A stretch of DNA of 64,000 bases from the NCBI RefSeq assembly GCF_001428065.1, contig NZ_LMSE01000007.1, forward strand, positions 115,851-179,850. Reading direction: 5' to 3'. The position numbers and the translations under genes are program-made. The stretch's first letter is position 1, and the number at the start of each line of letters is the position of its first letter. Below the pieces are notes generated by a model. It ran no database searches. It was given only the letters and a program-made list of their open reading frames with translations, and had not been told where the DNA came from. This document shows positions 16,720-27,350 of the stretch, in pieces. The stretch comes from Nostocoides sp. Soil756. GTDB lineage: Bacteria; Actinomycetota; Actinomycetes; Actinomycetales; Dermatophilaceae.

Positions 16720-17823
16720 ATGAGACGTTCGGCTCCACCCTCGATGCGGATTGGCGAGCTCGCGACCCGGGTCGGCGTGAGCACCCACGTCCTCCGGGCC
16801 TGGGAGTCGCGCTACGCCCTCCTCACCCCGACCCGCTCACAGGGCGGCTACCGCCTCTACGGCGCCGACGACGAGCGCCGGGTCCGCGAGGTGCTCAGTC
16901 TGCGCGACCAGGGCGTCAGCGCGATGGAGGCCGCCCGCCAGGTGCTGGCCGCCGAGCGCGCCGGCACCGCCGCGGCCACCGGCATCGCCGCCGAGCCCGG
17001 GCCCGACGACGCGCAGTCCCCGGAGGATGCCGAGTCGAGGCTGCGGCTCGACCCGCCGCTGCTCGTCGCCCAGCTGCTCGACGCCATCACCGCCCTCGAC
17101 GAGGACCGCGCCCACGCCGTCCTCGACACCGCCTTCCTCGACCGCTCGGTCGAGAGCGCCGTCGTCGACGTCCTCGTCCCGTTCTTCGTGCGGGTCGGCG
17201 AGATGTGGGAGCTCGGCCGCATCGGCATCGCCCAGGAGCACTTCGCCAGCAGCCTCGTCCGTCGCCGGCTGGGAGCCCTGTCGATGACCTGGGGCCTGGG
17301 CACCGGCCCGATCGCCGTCCTGGCCTGCCCCCCGGGGGAGTTCCACGACATCATCCTCATGAGCTTCGGCGTGCTGCTCGGCCGGGCCGGATGGCGGGTC
17401 CGCTACCTCGGCGAGGACACCCCCATCCCGTCGCTGGTGTCGGCCTGCCGCCTCACCAAGCCCGACGCCGTGGTGCTGGCCTCGCGCCGGCCGTCCGGCT
17501 TCCGGGCCCACGCCCGCCAGCTCAAGGCCCTGCACGAGCAGCACCCGCTGTGGATCGCGGGCCGGGGCACCACGCCCCGGGTCCTCACCGAGATCGGCTG
17601 CCACCACCTCGGGCCCGACATCGTGGCCGACGTGGCGCTGCTCACCGAGGCGGCGCGAGCACGGCGGCGGGCCGCGGAGTCCGCGGCCCGGGAGTCCGCC
17701 GCCCGGGAGTCCGCGACCCGCCAGGGTGCGGCGCTCGAGGCCGCGGCCTCCGAGGGCGCCGGCCTCGAGGCCGAGGATGCCAGGCCATCCGGGGCGCGGT
17801 CGGACTCCGAACCGCTTGCGTGA
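16720..17823 (+). CDS. carH: CarH/LitR-type B12-dependent photoreceptor repressor (MerR family)
   Basis: A 367-residue regulator. Residues 7-75 form a MerR winged helix (RIGELATRVGVSTHVLRAWE, then YRLYGADDERRVREVL). A cobalamin-binding helical bundle and Rossmann domain follow. The photoreceptor signature Wx9EH is exact: W163 (MWELGRIGIAQEH), E173 and H174 form the pocket over adenosylcobalamin. H209 in PPGEFHD is the lower axial ligand. In characterised CarH, AdoCbl-bound tetramer represses in the dark and light photolysis of the Co-C bond releases DNA. The C-terminus has an unusual Ala/Glu/Ser-rich repeat tail (ESAARESAARESATRQ). It starts the rightward operon and would repress both divergent operons. 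Confidence 0.9.
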   Translation: MRRSAPPSMRIGELATRVGVSTHVLRAWESRYALLTPTRSQGGYRLYGADDERRVREVLSLRDQGVSAMEAARQVLAAERAGTAAATGIAAEPGPDDAQSPEDAESRLRLDPPLLVAQLLDAITALDEDRAHAVLDTAFLDRSVESAVVDVLVPFFVRVGEMWELGRIGIAQEHFASSLVRRRLGALSMTWGLGTGPIAVLACPPGEFHDIILMSFGVLLGRAGWRVRYLGEDTPIPSLVSACRLTKPDAVVLASRRPSGFRAHARQLKALHEQHPLWIAGRGTTPRVLTEIGCHHLGPDIVADVALLTEAARARRRAAESAARESAARESATRQGAALEAAASEGAGLEAEDARPSGARSDSEPLA

Positions 17824-17866
17824 CCTCGCGGCACCCCCGCGCCCGCACCCGACGCCAGGAGCACCC

Positions 17867-19168
17867 ATGACGATGACCGACCAGGCCACCACCGCGCCGA
17901 CCACCCGCTCGGCCGGGGTCGCGGGGCGGATCGAGGCCGCGCTGCGCCCCCTCATCGCGGGGCCGTTGCCGGTGCGCCTGCGGGCCTGGGACGGCTCTGA
18001 GGCGGGCCCGGCCGACGGCACCCTCGTCGAGCTGCGCACCCCGCAGGCCCTCACCCGGCTGCTGTGGCACCCGGGCGAGCTGGGCGCCGCCCAGGCCTAC
18101 GTCACCGGTGAGCTCGAGGTCGAGGGCGACATCGGCGACGCGCTCGACCTCGTGCGCGAGACCGTCGCCGCCCGCAACATCCCGCCGCTGACGGCCTCCC
18201 GGGTCGGCCGGCTGCTGCCCGACCTCGTGCGGCTCGCCCGCGACACCGGCGCCCTCGCCCGGCCGCCGGCGCCACCGGCCACGCAGGCCGTCATCAAGGG
18301 CCGCCTGCACTCGCTCGCCCGCGACCGCGCCTCGATCAGCCACCACTACGACCTGTCGAACGACTTCTACCAGTTCCTGCTCGACCCGCACATGGCGTAC
18401 TCGTCGGCCTACTTCGTCGACGGCCCCGACATGCCGCTCGAGGCCGCGCAGGCCGCCAAGCTCGACCTGGTCTGCCGCAAGGTCGGACTCACCGAGGGCA
18501 CCCGCTTCCTCGACATCGGGTGCGGCTGGGGCTCGCTCTCGCTGTACGCGGCCGAGCACTTCGGGGCCCAGGTCACCGGCGTCACCATCGCGGCCGAGCA
18601 GAAGGCCTTCATCGACAACCGGATCCGCGAGCGCGGCCTCGAGGACCGCGTGCAGATCCAGCTGCGCGACTACCGCCAGATCGACTCCGGGCCCTACGAC
18701 GCGGTCGCCTCGCTCGAGATGGGCGAGCACGTCGGCGAGAAGAACTACGCCACCTACGCCTCGGTGCTGCACCGCAGCGTCAAGCCCGGCGGCTACGTCC
18801 TGGTGCAGCAGATGTCGCGCCGCGGCGTGCACCCCGGCGGCGGCCCCTTCATCGAGCAGTTCATCGCGCCCGACATGACCATGCGCCCGGTCGGCGAGAC
18901 CCTGAACTACCTCCAGGACGCCGGCTTCGAGGTCCGCGGCGTCCACGCACTGCGCGAGCACTACGTGTGGACCGTCGACGCCTGGCACCGCACCCTCGAG
19001 GAGAACTGGGACCGCGCCGTCGAGCTCATCGGCGAGGAGGGCGCGCGGGTCTGGCGCCTCTATCTGGTGGGCGGCTCGCAGGCCTTCCGCGACAACCGGA
19101 TGGGCGTCGACCAGCTGCTGCTGCGCCGCCCCGGCGGCCCCGCCGTCGTCTCGGACCCGGCGCGCTGA
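17867..19168 (+). CDS. cyclopropane-fatty-acyl-phospholipid synthase family methyltransferase (copy 2)
   Basis: A 433-residue CFAS paralogue. ASISHHYDLSNDFYQFLLDP (signature) is near residue 155, FLDIGCGWGSLSLYAAEHFG (SAM motif I) is near residue 213, and VTGVTIAAEQKAF is motif II. Instead of the usual QxITI it reads VLVQQMSRRGVHPGGGPF, and EMGEHVGEKNYATY retains the glutamate used for bicarbonate binding. ATG at 17867 has CAGGAG nine bases upstream. It is more like mycobacterial UfaA1 than copy 1. It follows carH by 43 bp and is coupled to DUF1295 by TGATG, so it is part of the photoreceptor's own operon. Confidence 0.9.
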   Translation: MTMTDQATTAPTTRSAGVAGRIEAALRPLIAGPLPVRLRAWDGSEAGPADGTLVELRTPQALTRLLWHPGELGAAQAYVTGELEVEGDIGDALDLVRETVAARNIPPLTASRVGRLLPDLVRLARDTGALARPPAPPATQAVIKGRLHSLARDRASISHHYDLSNDFYQFLLDPHMAYSSAYFVDGPDMPLEAAQAAKLDLVCRKVGLTEGTRFLDIGCGWGSLSLYAAEHFGAQVTGVTIAAEQKAFIDNRIRERGLEDRVQIQLRDYRQIDSGPYDAVASLEMGEHVGEKNYATYASVLHRSVKPGGYVLVQQMSRRGVHPGGGPFIEQFIAPDMTMRPVGETLNYLQDAGFEVRGVHALREHYVWTVDAWHRTLEENWDRAVELIGEEGARVWRLYLVGGSQAFRDNRMGVDQLLLRRPGGPAVVSDPAR

Positions 19169-19965
19169 TGGGCGCCGGGTTCTCGGGCGGGACGCTCGTC
19201 GCGGTGCTGCTGGCCTCGGCGCTGACGTCCTTCGTCGCCATGGCCGTCACGGCCGTGGTGGCGCGCAGCCGCGGCAAGTACGCGGTCGTCGACATCACCT
19301 GGGGGCTGGTCTTCGTCGCCATCGGGTGGGTCGCCTACCTCGTGGGGCAGCACTCGGCCCGCTCGCTGCTGCTGGCGGTGCTGGTCACCCTGTGGGGCGG
19401 CCGGCTCGCGTGGCACATCCGCGGGCGGGCGCTCGGCCAGGGCGAGGACCCCCGCTACGAGAAGCTGCTGTCGGCCGTGCCGCCCGAGCAGCGCTTCCGC
19501 TACGCCCTGGTGCGCATCTTCGGCACCCAGGGCGTCGCGGCCTGGTTCGTCTCGCTGCCGCTGCAGGTCGCCGCGGCGACCTACTCGGCGCTGGGCTGGG
19601 TCGCGGCCCTCGGCGTGGTCGTCTGGCTGGTCGGGGTGACCTTCGAGGGGGTGGGCGACGCGCAGCTCAAGGCGTTCAAGGCCGACCCCTCCAACAAGGG
19701 CAAGGTCATGGACCGGGGCCTGTGGGCCTGGACGCGGCATCCCAACTACTTCGGCGACTCCGCCGTCTGGTGGGGGATGTGGGTGATCGCCGCCGGGGCC
19801 TGGCCTGGCGTGCTGACGGTGCTCTCGCCGGTGGTCATGACGTACTTCCTGGCGTTCGCCACCGGAGCGCGGCTGCTGGAGTCCGAGATGTCGAAGCGGC
19901 CCGGGTACCCCGACTACATGGAGCGCACCAGCATGTTCTTCCCGCTGCCCCCGAAGAAGCGCTGA
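19168..19965 (+). CDS. DUF1295 membrane protein (steroid 5-alpha-reductase-like)
   Basis: A 265-residue integral membrane protein with about six to seven helices. The C-terminal RGLWAWTRHPNYFGDSAVWWGMW and ARLLESEMSKRPGYPDYMERTSMF form the NADPH-binding end shared with steroid 5-alpha reductases and isoprenylcysteine methyltransferases (family DUF1295; Rv0446c is the mycobacterial relative). It would reduce a lipid double bond or act on a methylated acyl chain; this is inferred from fold and neighbours. TGATG overlap with the CFAS copy 2 gene indicates co-translation. Last gene of the carH operon. Confidence 0.88.
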   Translation: MGAGFSGGTLVAVLLASALTSFVAMAVTAVVARSRGKYAVVDITWGLVFVAIGWVAYLVGQHSARSLLLAVLVTLWGGRLAWHIRGRALGQGEDPRYEKLLSAVPPEQRFRYALVRIFGTQGVAAWFVSLPLQVAAATYSALGWVAALGVVVWLVGVTFEGVGDAQLKAFKADPSNKGKVMDRGLWAWTRHPNYFGDSAVWWGMWVIAAGAWPGVLTVLSPVVMTYFLAFATGARLLESEMSKRPGYPDYMERTSMFFPLPPKKR

Positions 19966-22911
<2,946 letters not shown>

Positions 22912-22952
22912 CCCGGCGCTCGCCCGGTCCCGGCGTGCGACAGGATGGGCGC

Positions 22953-24176
22953 ATGGCCTTCGACGTCGAGCGCATCCGGTCGCACTTCCCTGCCCTGGCC
23001 GAGGGCCTGGCGCACTTCGACGGGCCCGGCGGCAGCCAGACCCCGGACGTCGTGGGCGCCGCCGTCGCGGGCACCCTCACCGCGGCCATCAGCAACAAGG
23101 GCGTCGTCACCGCCTCCGAGCGCCGTGCTTCCGCCGTGGTGGCGGACTGCCGCCAGGCCATGGCCGATCTCCTGGGCGCCGACCCGCGCGGCATCGTCTT
23201 CGGCCGCAGCGCCACCTCGCTGACCTACGACGTCTCGCGCGCCCTGGCCAAGCAGTGGGGTCCCGGCGACGAGGTCGTGGTGACCCGGCTCGACCACGAC
23301 TCGAACATCCGCCCCTGGGTGCAGGCCGCCGAGTCCGCCGGCGCCACCGTGCGCTGGGCCGACTTCGACCCCGCCACCGGCGAGCTCACTGTCGCCGACA
23401 TCGAGGCCGTGCTCTCCGAGCGCACCCGGCTGGTGGCCACGACCGCGGCCTCGAACCTCATCGGCACCCGCCCCCCGACCCGCCAGATCTCCGACGCCGT
23501 GCACGCGGTGGGCGCGCTGCACTGGGTCGACGGGGTGCACGCCACCGCGCACGCCTCGGTCGACCTGCGGGGCCTCGGCGCCGACGTCTGGACCTGCTCG
23601 CCCTACAAGTTCCTGGGCCCGCACTGCGGGGTCCTGGCGGCCGACCCCACGCTGCTCGAGACCCTCCACCCCGACAAGCTGCTCCCCTCGGCCGACACCG
23701 TGCCCGAGCGCTTCGAGCTGGGCACCCTCCCGTACGAGCTGATGGCCGGCGCCACCGCCGCTGTCGACTTCCTCGCCGGGATGGACGACCTCGACACCCC
23801 GGTCACGGCCGCCGACCGCCGCGAGCGTCTCGTGGCCTCGTTCGCCGCTCTGGAGGCCCACGAGGAGTCGCTGCTGGCCGTCCTCGAGCCGGCCCTGCGC
23901 GCGATGCCCGGAGTCACGGTGCACTCCAACGCGGCCCACCGCACCCCCACCCTGCTGTTCACCGTCGAGGGCGTCGACGGGATGGACGTCTACCGCGGGC
24001 TGGCCGAGCACGGGGTCAACGCCCCGGCCAGCAGCTTCTACGCGCTCGAGTGCTCGCGGCATCTCGGCCTCGGCGACGGCGGCGGGGTCCGCGTGGGGCT
24101 GGCGCCCTACACCAACCGCGACGACGTCGACCGGCTGCTGGCCGGGGTGGCCGACGTCATCGGGTCCCGGGGCTGA
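22953..24176 (+). CDS. cysteine desulfurase-like class V aminotransferase
   Basis: A 407-residue PLP enzyme of the cysteine desulfurase-like (TIGR01976-type) family, related to NifS/SufS but of undefined substrate. ARSATSL-type FGRSATSLTYDVSRALA binds the phosphate, TRLDHDSNIRPW contains the conserved histidine, HWVDGVHATAH has the PLP-nitrogen aspartate, and CSPYKFLGPHCGVL has the Schiff-base lysine. No active-site cysteine loop of the SufS type is seen. ATG at 22953 follows guaB1 by 41 bp, so they may share a transcript. Its 3' end overlaps the converging DUF1990 gene by 20 bp. Confidence 0.85.
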   Translation: MAFDVERIRSHFPALAEGLAHFDGPGGSQTPDVVGAAVAGTLTAAISNKGVVTASERRASAVVADCRQAMADLLGADPRGIVFGRSATSLTYDVSRALAKQWGPGDEVVVTRLDHDSNIRPWVQAAESAGATVRWADFDPATGELTVADIEAVLSERTRLVATTAASNLIGTRPPTRQISDAVHAVGALHWVDGVHATAHASVDLRGLGADVWTCSPYKFLGPHCGVLAADPTLLETLHPDKLLPSADTVPERFELGTLPYELMAGATAAVDFLAGMDDLDTPVTAADRRERLVASFAALEAHEESLLAVLEPALRAMPGVTVHSNAAHRTPTLLFTVEGVDGMDVYRGLAEHGVNAPASSFYALECSRHLGLGDGGGVRVGLAPYTNRDDVDRLLAGVADVIGSRG

Positions 24177-24708
24177 GCGGCAGCGCCCGCAGATAGCGCC
24201 GGGTGTAGACCTCCTGCACCCGGCGGGTGACCGGCGCCCCCCACCGCGACAGCAGGATGCCGGGCCGCGAGAACGCGCGGACGTGGGCCCGCACGGTGCC
24301 GTCGGGGTCGAGGACGACCTCGAACAGCTCCTCGCCGCTCTCGGGATGCCCCGGGAGCGTCCCGTAGGCGAACCCGCGGCGCCGCGGCTCGTCGACGACG
24401 TAGACCACCCGCACCGGCACGTCGGCCGGCCACCAGCCGATCCGCAGGGCAGCCTCGTCGCCGGGCGCCACCGGGCGCCCCTCCGCCGTCGTCGTCGTGC
24501 GGATCCGGATGCCCGCACCCCGCTGCATCCCCCACCGCTGCACGTCGTCGCCGGCCCGCTCGAAGAGCGCGCTGCCGGTGCCGATGACCGCCCACCGGTC
24601 CACGGCCCGGAAGCCCGCGGGCGGCCGGTCGAGGAGGTCGTCGCGCGCGGTGGCGCCGACGTCGGGGTAGGTGAGAGCGGCGGGAGCAGGGTCGCGCGGA
24701 CGGGCCAT
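24157..24708 (-). CDS. DUF1990 family protein
   Basis: A 183-residue protein of the DUF1990 family (mostly actinobacterial and plant, function unknown). Landmarks are LTYPDVGATARDDLLDRPPAGF at the N-terminus (the family's usual start), IGTGSALFERAGDDVQRW, VVYVVDEPRRRGFAYGTLPG and HPESGEELFEV. The start at 24708 (MARPRD) is preferred over 24735, since the extra residues precede the family's normal N-terminus. It converges on and slightly overlaps the class V aminotransferase gene and stands alone. Confidence 0.87.
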   Translation of the reverse strand: MARPRDPAPAALTYPDVGATARDDLLDRPPAGFRAVDRWAVIGTGSALFERAGDDVQRWGMQRGAGIRIRTTTTAEGRPVAPGDEAALRIGWWPADVPVRVVYVVDEPRRRGFAYGTLPGHPESGEELFEVVLDPDGTVRAHVRAFSRPGILLSRWGAPVTRRVQEVYTRRYLRALPLSPGTR

Positions 24709-24788
24709 GCCGGCATCGTCGCACCGGGCCGCCATGCGGTCGCTCCGGGGGCCCGCCCGGCACCACCGGCTATGACAGCATCGGGCGC

Positions 24789-25841
24789 ATGGTCGCGCTG
24801 CTCGAGCCCCTGCAGGCCCCGGTCGAGCCGGTCGACGCCCTGCGCCGCATCGCCTTCCTGCTCGAGCGCACCCGGGCCGGCACCTACCGGGTCGAGGCGT
24901 TCCGCAACGCGGTGAAGACCCTGCGCACCGTGGACGGCGCCGAGCTCCCGGCGCGGGCCGAGGCCGGCACCCTCCAGGAGCTCGACGGCATCGGCAAGTC
25001 CACCTCCGGCGTCATCGCCGAGGCTCTCGCGGGCGAGCTGCCGGCGTACCTGGCCTCGCTGCAGGAGAAGGCCGGCGGCCCGCTCGTCGAGGGCGGCGGC
25101 GAGCTCTACGGGCTGCTGCGCGGCGACTGCCACCTGCACTCCGACTGGAGCGACGGCGGCTCCCCCATCGACGAGATGGTCCTTACCGGCGTCGAGACCG
25201 GCCACGAGTGGATGGTGCTGACCGACCACAGCCCGCAGCTACGGGTGGCGAACGGCCTCACGGTCGAGCGGCTGCGCCGGCAGCTGAAGATCGTGGATGG
25301 CGTGAACCGTTCGCTGGCAGGGCAGTTCACGCTGCTCAAGGGCATCGAGGTCGACATCCTCGACGACGGCTCGCTCGACCAGACCGACGAGATGCTCGGG
25401 CAGCTCGACCTGGTGACCGCATCGGTGCACAGCAAGCTGCGGATGAACGAGGGGCCCATGACGAAGCGGATGGTGGCCGCCGTCAGCAACCCCCGCGTCA
25501 ACGTGCTGGGGCACTGCACGGGCCGGCTGGTCGAGGGCTCGCGCGGCGTCCGCCCGCAGTCCGACTTCGACGCCCGTGCCGTGTTCGAGGCCTGCGCCGA
25601 GCACGACACCGCGGTGGAGATCAACAGCCGGCCGGAGCGTTGCGACCCGCCCGATGAGCTGGTCGCCCTGGCCCTCGAGATCGGCTGCCTGTTCTCGGTC
25701 GACTCCGACGCGCACGCGCCGGGTCAGCTCGACATGAAGGCGTACGGCTGTGAGCGCGCCGAAGCCCTGGGCGTCCCCACCGACCGCATCGTCACCACGT
25801 GGGACGTCGACCGGGTGCGGGAGTGGGCGGCACCGTGCTGA
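24789..25841 (+). CDS. PHP domain metal-dependent hydrolase (PolX-like C-terminal type)
   Basis: A 350-residue protein. Residues about 15-95 resemble the helix-hairpin-helix start of family X polymerases (RAGTYRVEAFRNAVKTLR, then LQELDGIGKSTSGVIAEAL), but there is no polymerase palm. The PHP domain follows: GDCHLHSDWSDGGSPIDEM, MVLTDHSPQL, GIEVDIL, TASVHSKLRM, LGHCTGRL and SVDSDAHAPGQL provide the metal-binding histidines and aspartates. It may act as a phosphoesterase or 3'-5' exonuclease-like enzyme in repair. ATG at 24789. No operon partner; the tRNA cluster follows. Confidence 0.87.
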   Translation: MVALLEPLQAPVEPVDALRRIAFLLERTRAGTYRVEAFRNAVKTLRTVDGAELPARAEAGTLQELDGIGKSTSGVIAEALAGELPAYLASLQEKAGGPLVEGGGELYGLLRGDCHLHSDWSDGGSPIDEMVLTGVETGHEWMVLTDHSPQLRVANGLTVERLRRQLKIVDGVNRSLAGQFTLLKGIEVDILDDGSLDQTDEMLGQLDLVTASVHSKLRMNEGPMTKRMVAAVSNPRVNVLGHCTGRLVEGSRGVRPQSDFDARAVFEACAEHDTAVEINSRPERCDPPDELVALALEIGCLFSVDSDAHAPGQLDMKAYGCERAEALGVPTDRIVTTWDVDRVREWAAPC

Positions 25842-25877
25842 TCGGCAGGGCCGGGCGCTCGGGCGACGGACCCCGTT

Positions 25878-25906
25878 TTGGTGGCACGCGCGGCGTCCCC
25901 TATGCT
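25878..25906 (+). promoter_or_regulatory. promoter of the tRNA-Glu/tRNA-Asp cluster
   Basis: TTGGTG (25878-25883) and TATGCT (25901-25906) are spaced by 17 bases and lie about 60 bp upstream of tRNA-Glu. This is a good housekeeping-type promoter for a stable-RNA unit. Confidence 0.5.
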
Positions 25907-25966
25907 TTCGGAGTCCTCGACGGATCCGAGCCCGGTCTGCGTGACGACGAGGGTCCGACGAGTCGG

Positions 25967-26039
25967 GTCCCCATCGTCTAGCGGCCCAGGACCCCGCCCT
26001 TTCACGGCGGTAGCACGGGTTCGAATCCCGTTGGGGATA
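25967..26039 (+). tRNA. tRNA-Glu (anticodon TTC)
   Basis: A 73-base cloverleaf: acceptor GTCCCCA (25967-25973) pairs with TGGGGAT (26032-26038) through one G-U pair, the anticodon loop is CTTTCAC, the T loop is GGTTCGAAT, and the discriminator is A at 26039. No encoded CCA. First of a Glu-Asp-(Phe) tRNA unit that is conserved in actinobacteria. Confidence 0.93.
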
Positions 26040-26058
26040 CGGTCTTGCGTCACACCAA

Positions 26059-26132
26059 GGCCCCGTAGCGCAGTTGGTTAGCGCGCCGCCCTGTCACGGC
26101 GGAGGTCGCGGGTTCGAGTCCCGTCGGGGTCG
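26059..26132 (+). tRNA. tRNA-Asp (anticodon GTC)
   Basis: A 74-base cloverleaf: acceptor GGCCCCG (26059-26065) with CGGGGTC (26125-26131), D arm GCGCAGTTGGTTAGCGC, anticodon loop CTGTCAC, T loop GGTTCGAGT, discriminator G at 26132. It lies 19 bp after tRNA-Glu, so the two are co-transcribed. Confidence 0.94.
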
Positions 26133-26145
26133 CTCCTTCATGGAA

Positions 26146-26165
26146 GGGCCGGATGCGTCCGGCCC
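26146..26165 (+). terminator. hairpin after tRNA-Asp
   Basis: GGGCCGGA (26146-26153) pairs perfectly with TCCGGCCC (26158-26165) around a four-base loop, followed by TCTCGT. It is a likely terminator or processing hairpin between tRNA-Asp and the tRNA-Phe fragment. Confidence 0.6.
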
Positions 26166-26179
26166 TCTCGTGCAGGTCC

Positions 26180-26214
26180 GGCCAAGTAGCTCAGTTGGTA
26201 CGAGCGTCCGACTG
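26180..26214 (+). other. tRNA-Phe 5' fragment, left attachment repeat
   Basis: It matches the first 35 bases of the intact tRNA-Phe at 38880 with one mismatch (GGCCAAG for GGCCAGG). It ends at GTCCGACTG, where the real gene continues with the anticodon AAAATC. After it comes GATCCCGGGACACGGAT, which is unrelated to tRNA. It cannot form a tRNA and marks the left end of the island. Confidence 0.85.
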
Positions 26215-26231
26215 GATCCCGGGACACGGAT

Positions 26232-27350
26232 CTAGTGTCGCGCGTCGTTAATTGATTTACAGTAGGTGGTCCGTGAGAATGGGGCATGGACACTGCAGCG
26301 CTGGTGATCAGTGATGAGGACCGGGCCACGTTGGACTCGTGGGCGCGGTCGCGGGCGATCCGGGCCAGTCATGTCGAGCGGGCGCGGATCGTGCTGGCGG
26401 TCGCGGACGGTAAAGGCACCTCGGGCACCGCGCGCGAGGTTGGGGTGTCGCGTCCCACGGTGATCAAGTGGCGCGACCGGTTCGCCGAGCACGGGTTGGC
26501 GGGGTTGGAGGACGAGCCGCGCCCCGGGCGGCCGAAGACCGTTGATGACTCGGCGATCATCGCCGCGACGCTGGAGCCGCCGCCGGTGTCGCTGGCGGTG
26601 ACGCACTGGTCGAGCCGGCTGCTGGCCAGGCAGCTCGGGATCGGCGACGCCACGGTGGCCAGGGCGTGGCGCAAGTACCGGGTGCAGCCGTGGAGGCGTG
26701 AGACGTTCAAGTTCTCCACCGACCCGCAGCTCGAAGCCAAGGTCCGCGACGTGGTCGGTTTGTACCTGAACCCGCCGGAGAAGGCCGTGGTGTTGTGCGT
26801 GGACGAGAAGTCCCAGATCCAGGCGTCGAACCGGACCGCGCCCATCCTGCCGCTGCGAGAAGGGCTGCCGGAGAGGGCGACCCACGACTACAAGCGAAAC
26901 GGGACCACGACGTTGTTCGCCGCGCTCGAGGTCGCCACCGGCAAGGTGACCGACCAGTGCTACGACCGGCACGGCAAGGCCGAGTTCGGCGACTTCCTCA
27001 AGAAGGTCGCCAAGGCCTACCCGCGCCGCCGCCTGCACGTCGTGGTGGACAACTACCACACCCACAAACACCCCGAGATCAACGCTTGGCTGGCCAAGAA
27101 CCCACGGGTAACACTGCATTTCACGCCGACCTCCGGGTCCTGGCTGAACCTGGTGGAGGTGTTCTTCGGGATCATCACCCGACAGGCGATCCGGCGCGGG
27201 TCCTTCGACAGCGTCAAGGAACTCGTCGCTGCGATCAGTGCCTTCATCGACGGCTGGAACGACCGCTGCCACCCCTTCACATGGACCAAGACCGCCGACG
27301 AGATCCTGCCCCACGCCACCCGTAAACGAAACTCAGACGCGCGACACTAG
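26232..27350 (+). mobile_element. IS630-family insertion sequence
   Basis: Perfect 15-base terminal inverted repeats CTAGTGTCGCGCGTC (26232-26246) and GACGCGCGACACTAG (27336-27350) enclose one transposase gene. IS630 elements insert at TA, often within CTAG, and duplicate it; both ends here read CTAG. The total of about 1.12 kb is normal for the family. It sits at the very left of the island, between the tRNA-Phe fragment and the end of the ABC permease gene. Confidence 0.9.
26286..27350 (+). CDS. IS630 family transposase
   Basis: A 354-residue DDE/DDD transposase. An N-terminal helix-turn-helix (ERARIVLAVADGKGTSGTAR, then VSRPTVIKWRDRFAEHGLAG) is followed by a second domain and the catalytic core: VLCVDEKSQIQA (first D), HVVVDNYHTHKHPE (second D) and SWLNLVEVFFGIITRQAI (third acidic residue, E). 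No frameshift, so the element may be active. The ATG at 26286 lies 40 bp inside the left inverted repeat, and the TAG stop is formed by the terminal CTAG of the right repeat. Confidence 0.95.
   Translation: MDTAALVISDEDRATLDSWARSRAIRASHVERARIVLAVADGKGTSGTAREVGVSRPTVIKWRDRFAEHGLAGLEDEPRPGRPKTVDDSAIIAATLEPPPVSLAVTHWSSRLLARQLGIGDATVARAWRKYRVQPWRRETFKFSTDPQLEAKVRDVVGLYLNPPEKAVVLCVDEKSQIQASNRTAPILPLREGLPERATHDYKRNGTTTLFAALEVATGKVTDQCYDRHGKAEFGDFLKKVAKAYPRRRLHVVVDNYHTHKHPEINAWLAKNPRVTLHFTPTSGSWLNLVEVFFGIITRQAIRRGSFDSVKELVAAISAFIDGWNDRCHPFTWTKTADEILPHATRKRNSDARH

Noticed and set aside
26180..26260. A functional second tRNA-Phe
   Set aside because: The sequence leaves the tRNA pattern at the anticodon stem and has no T arm or acceptor 3' strand.
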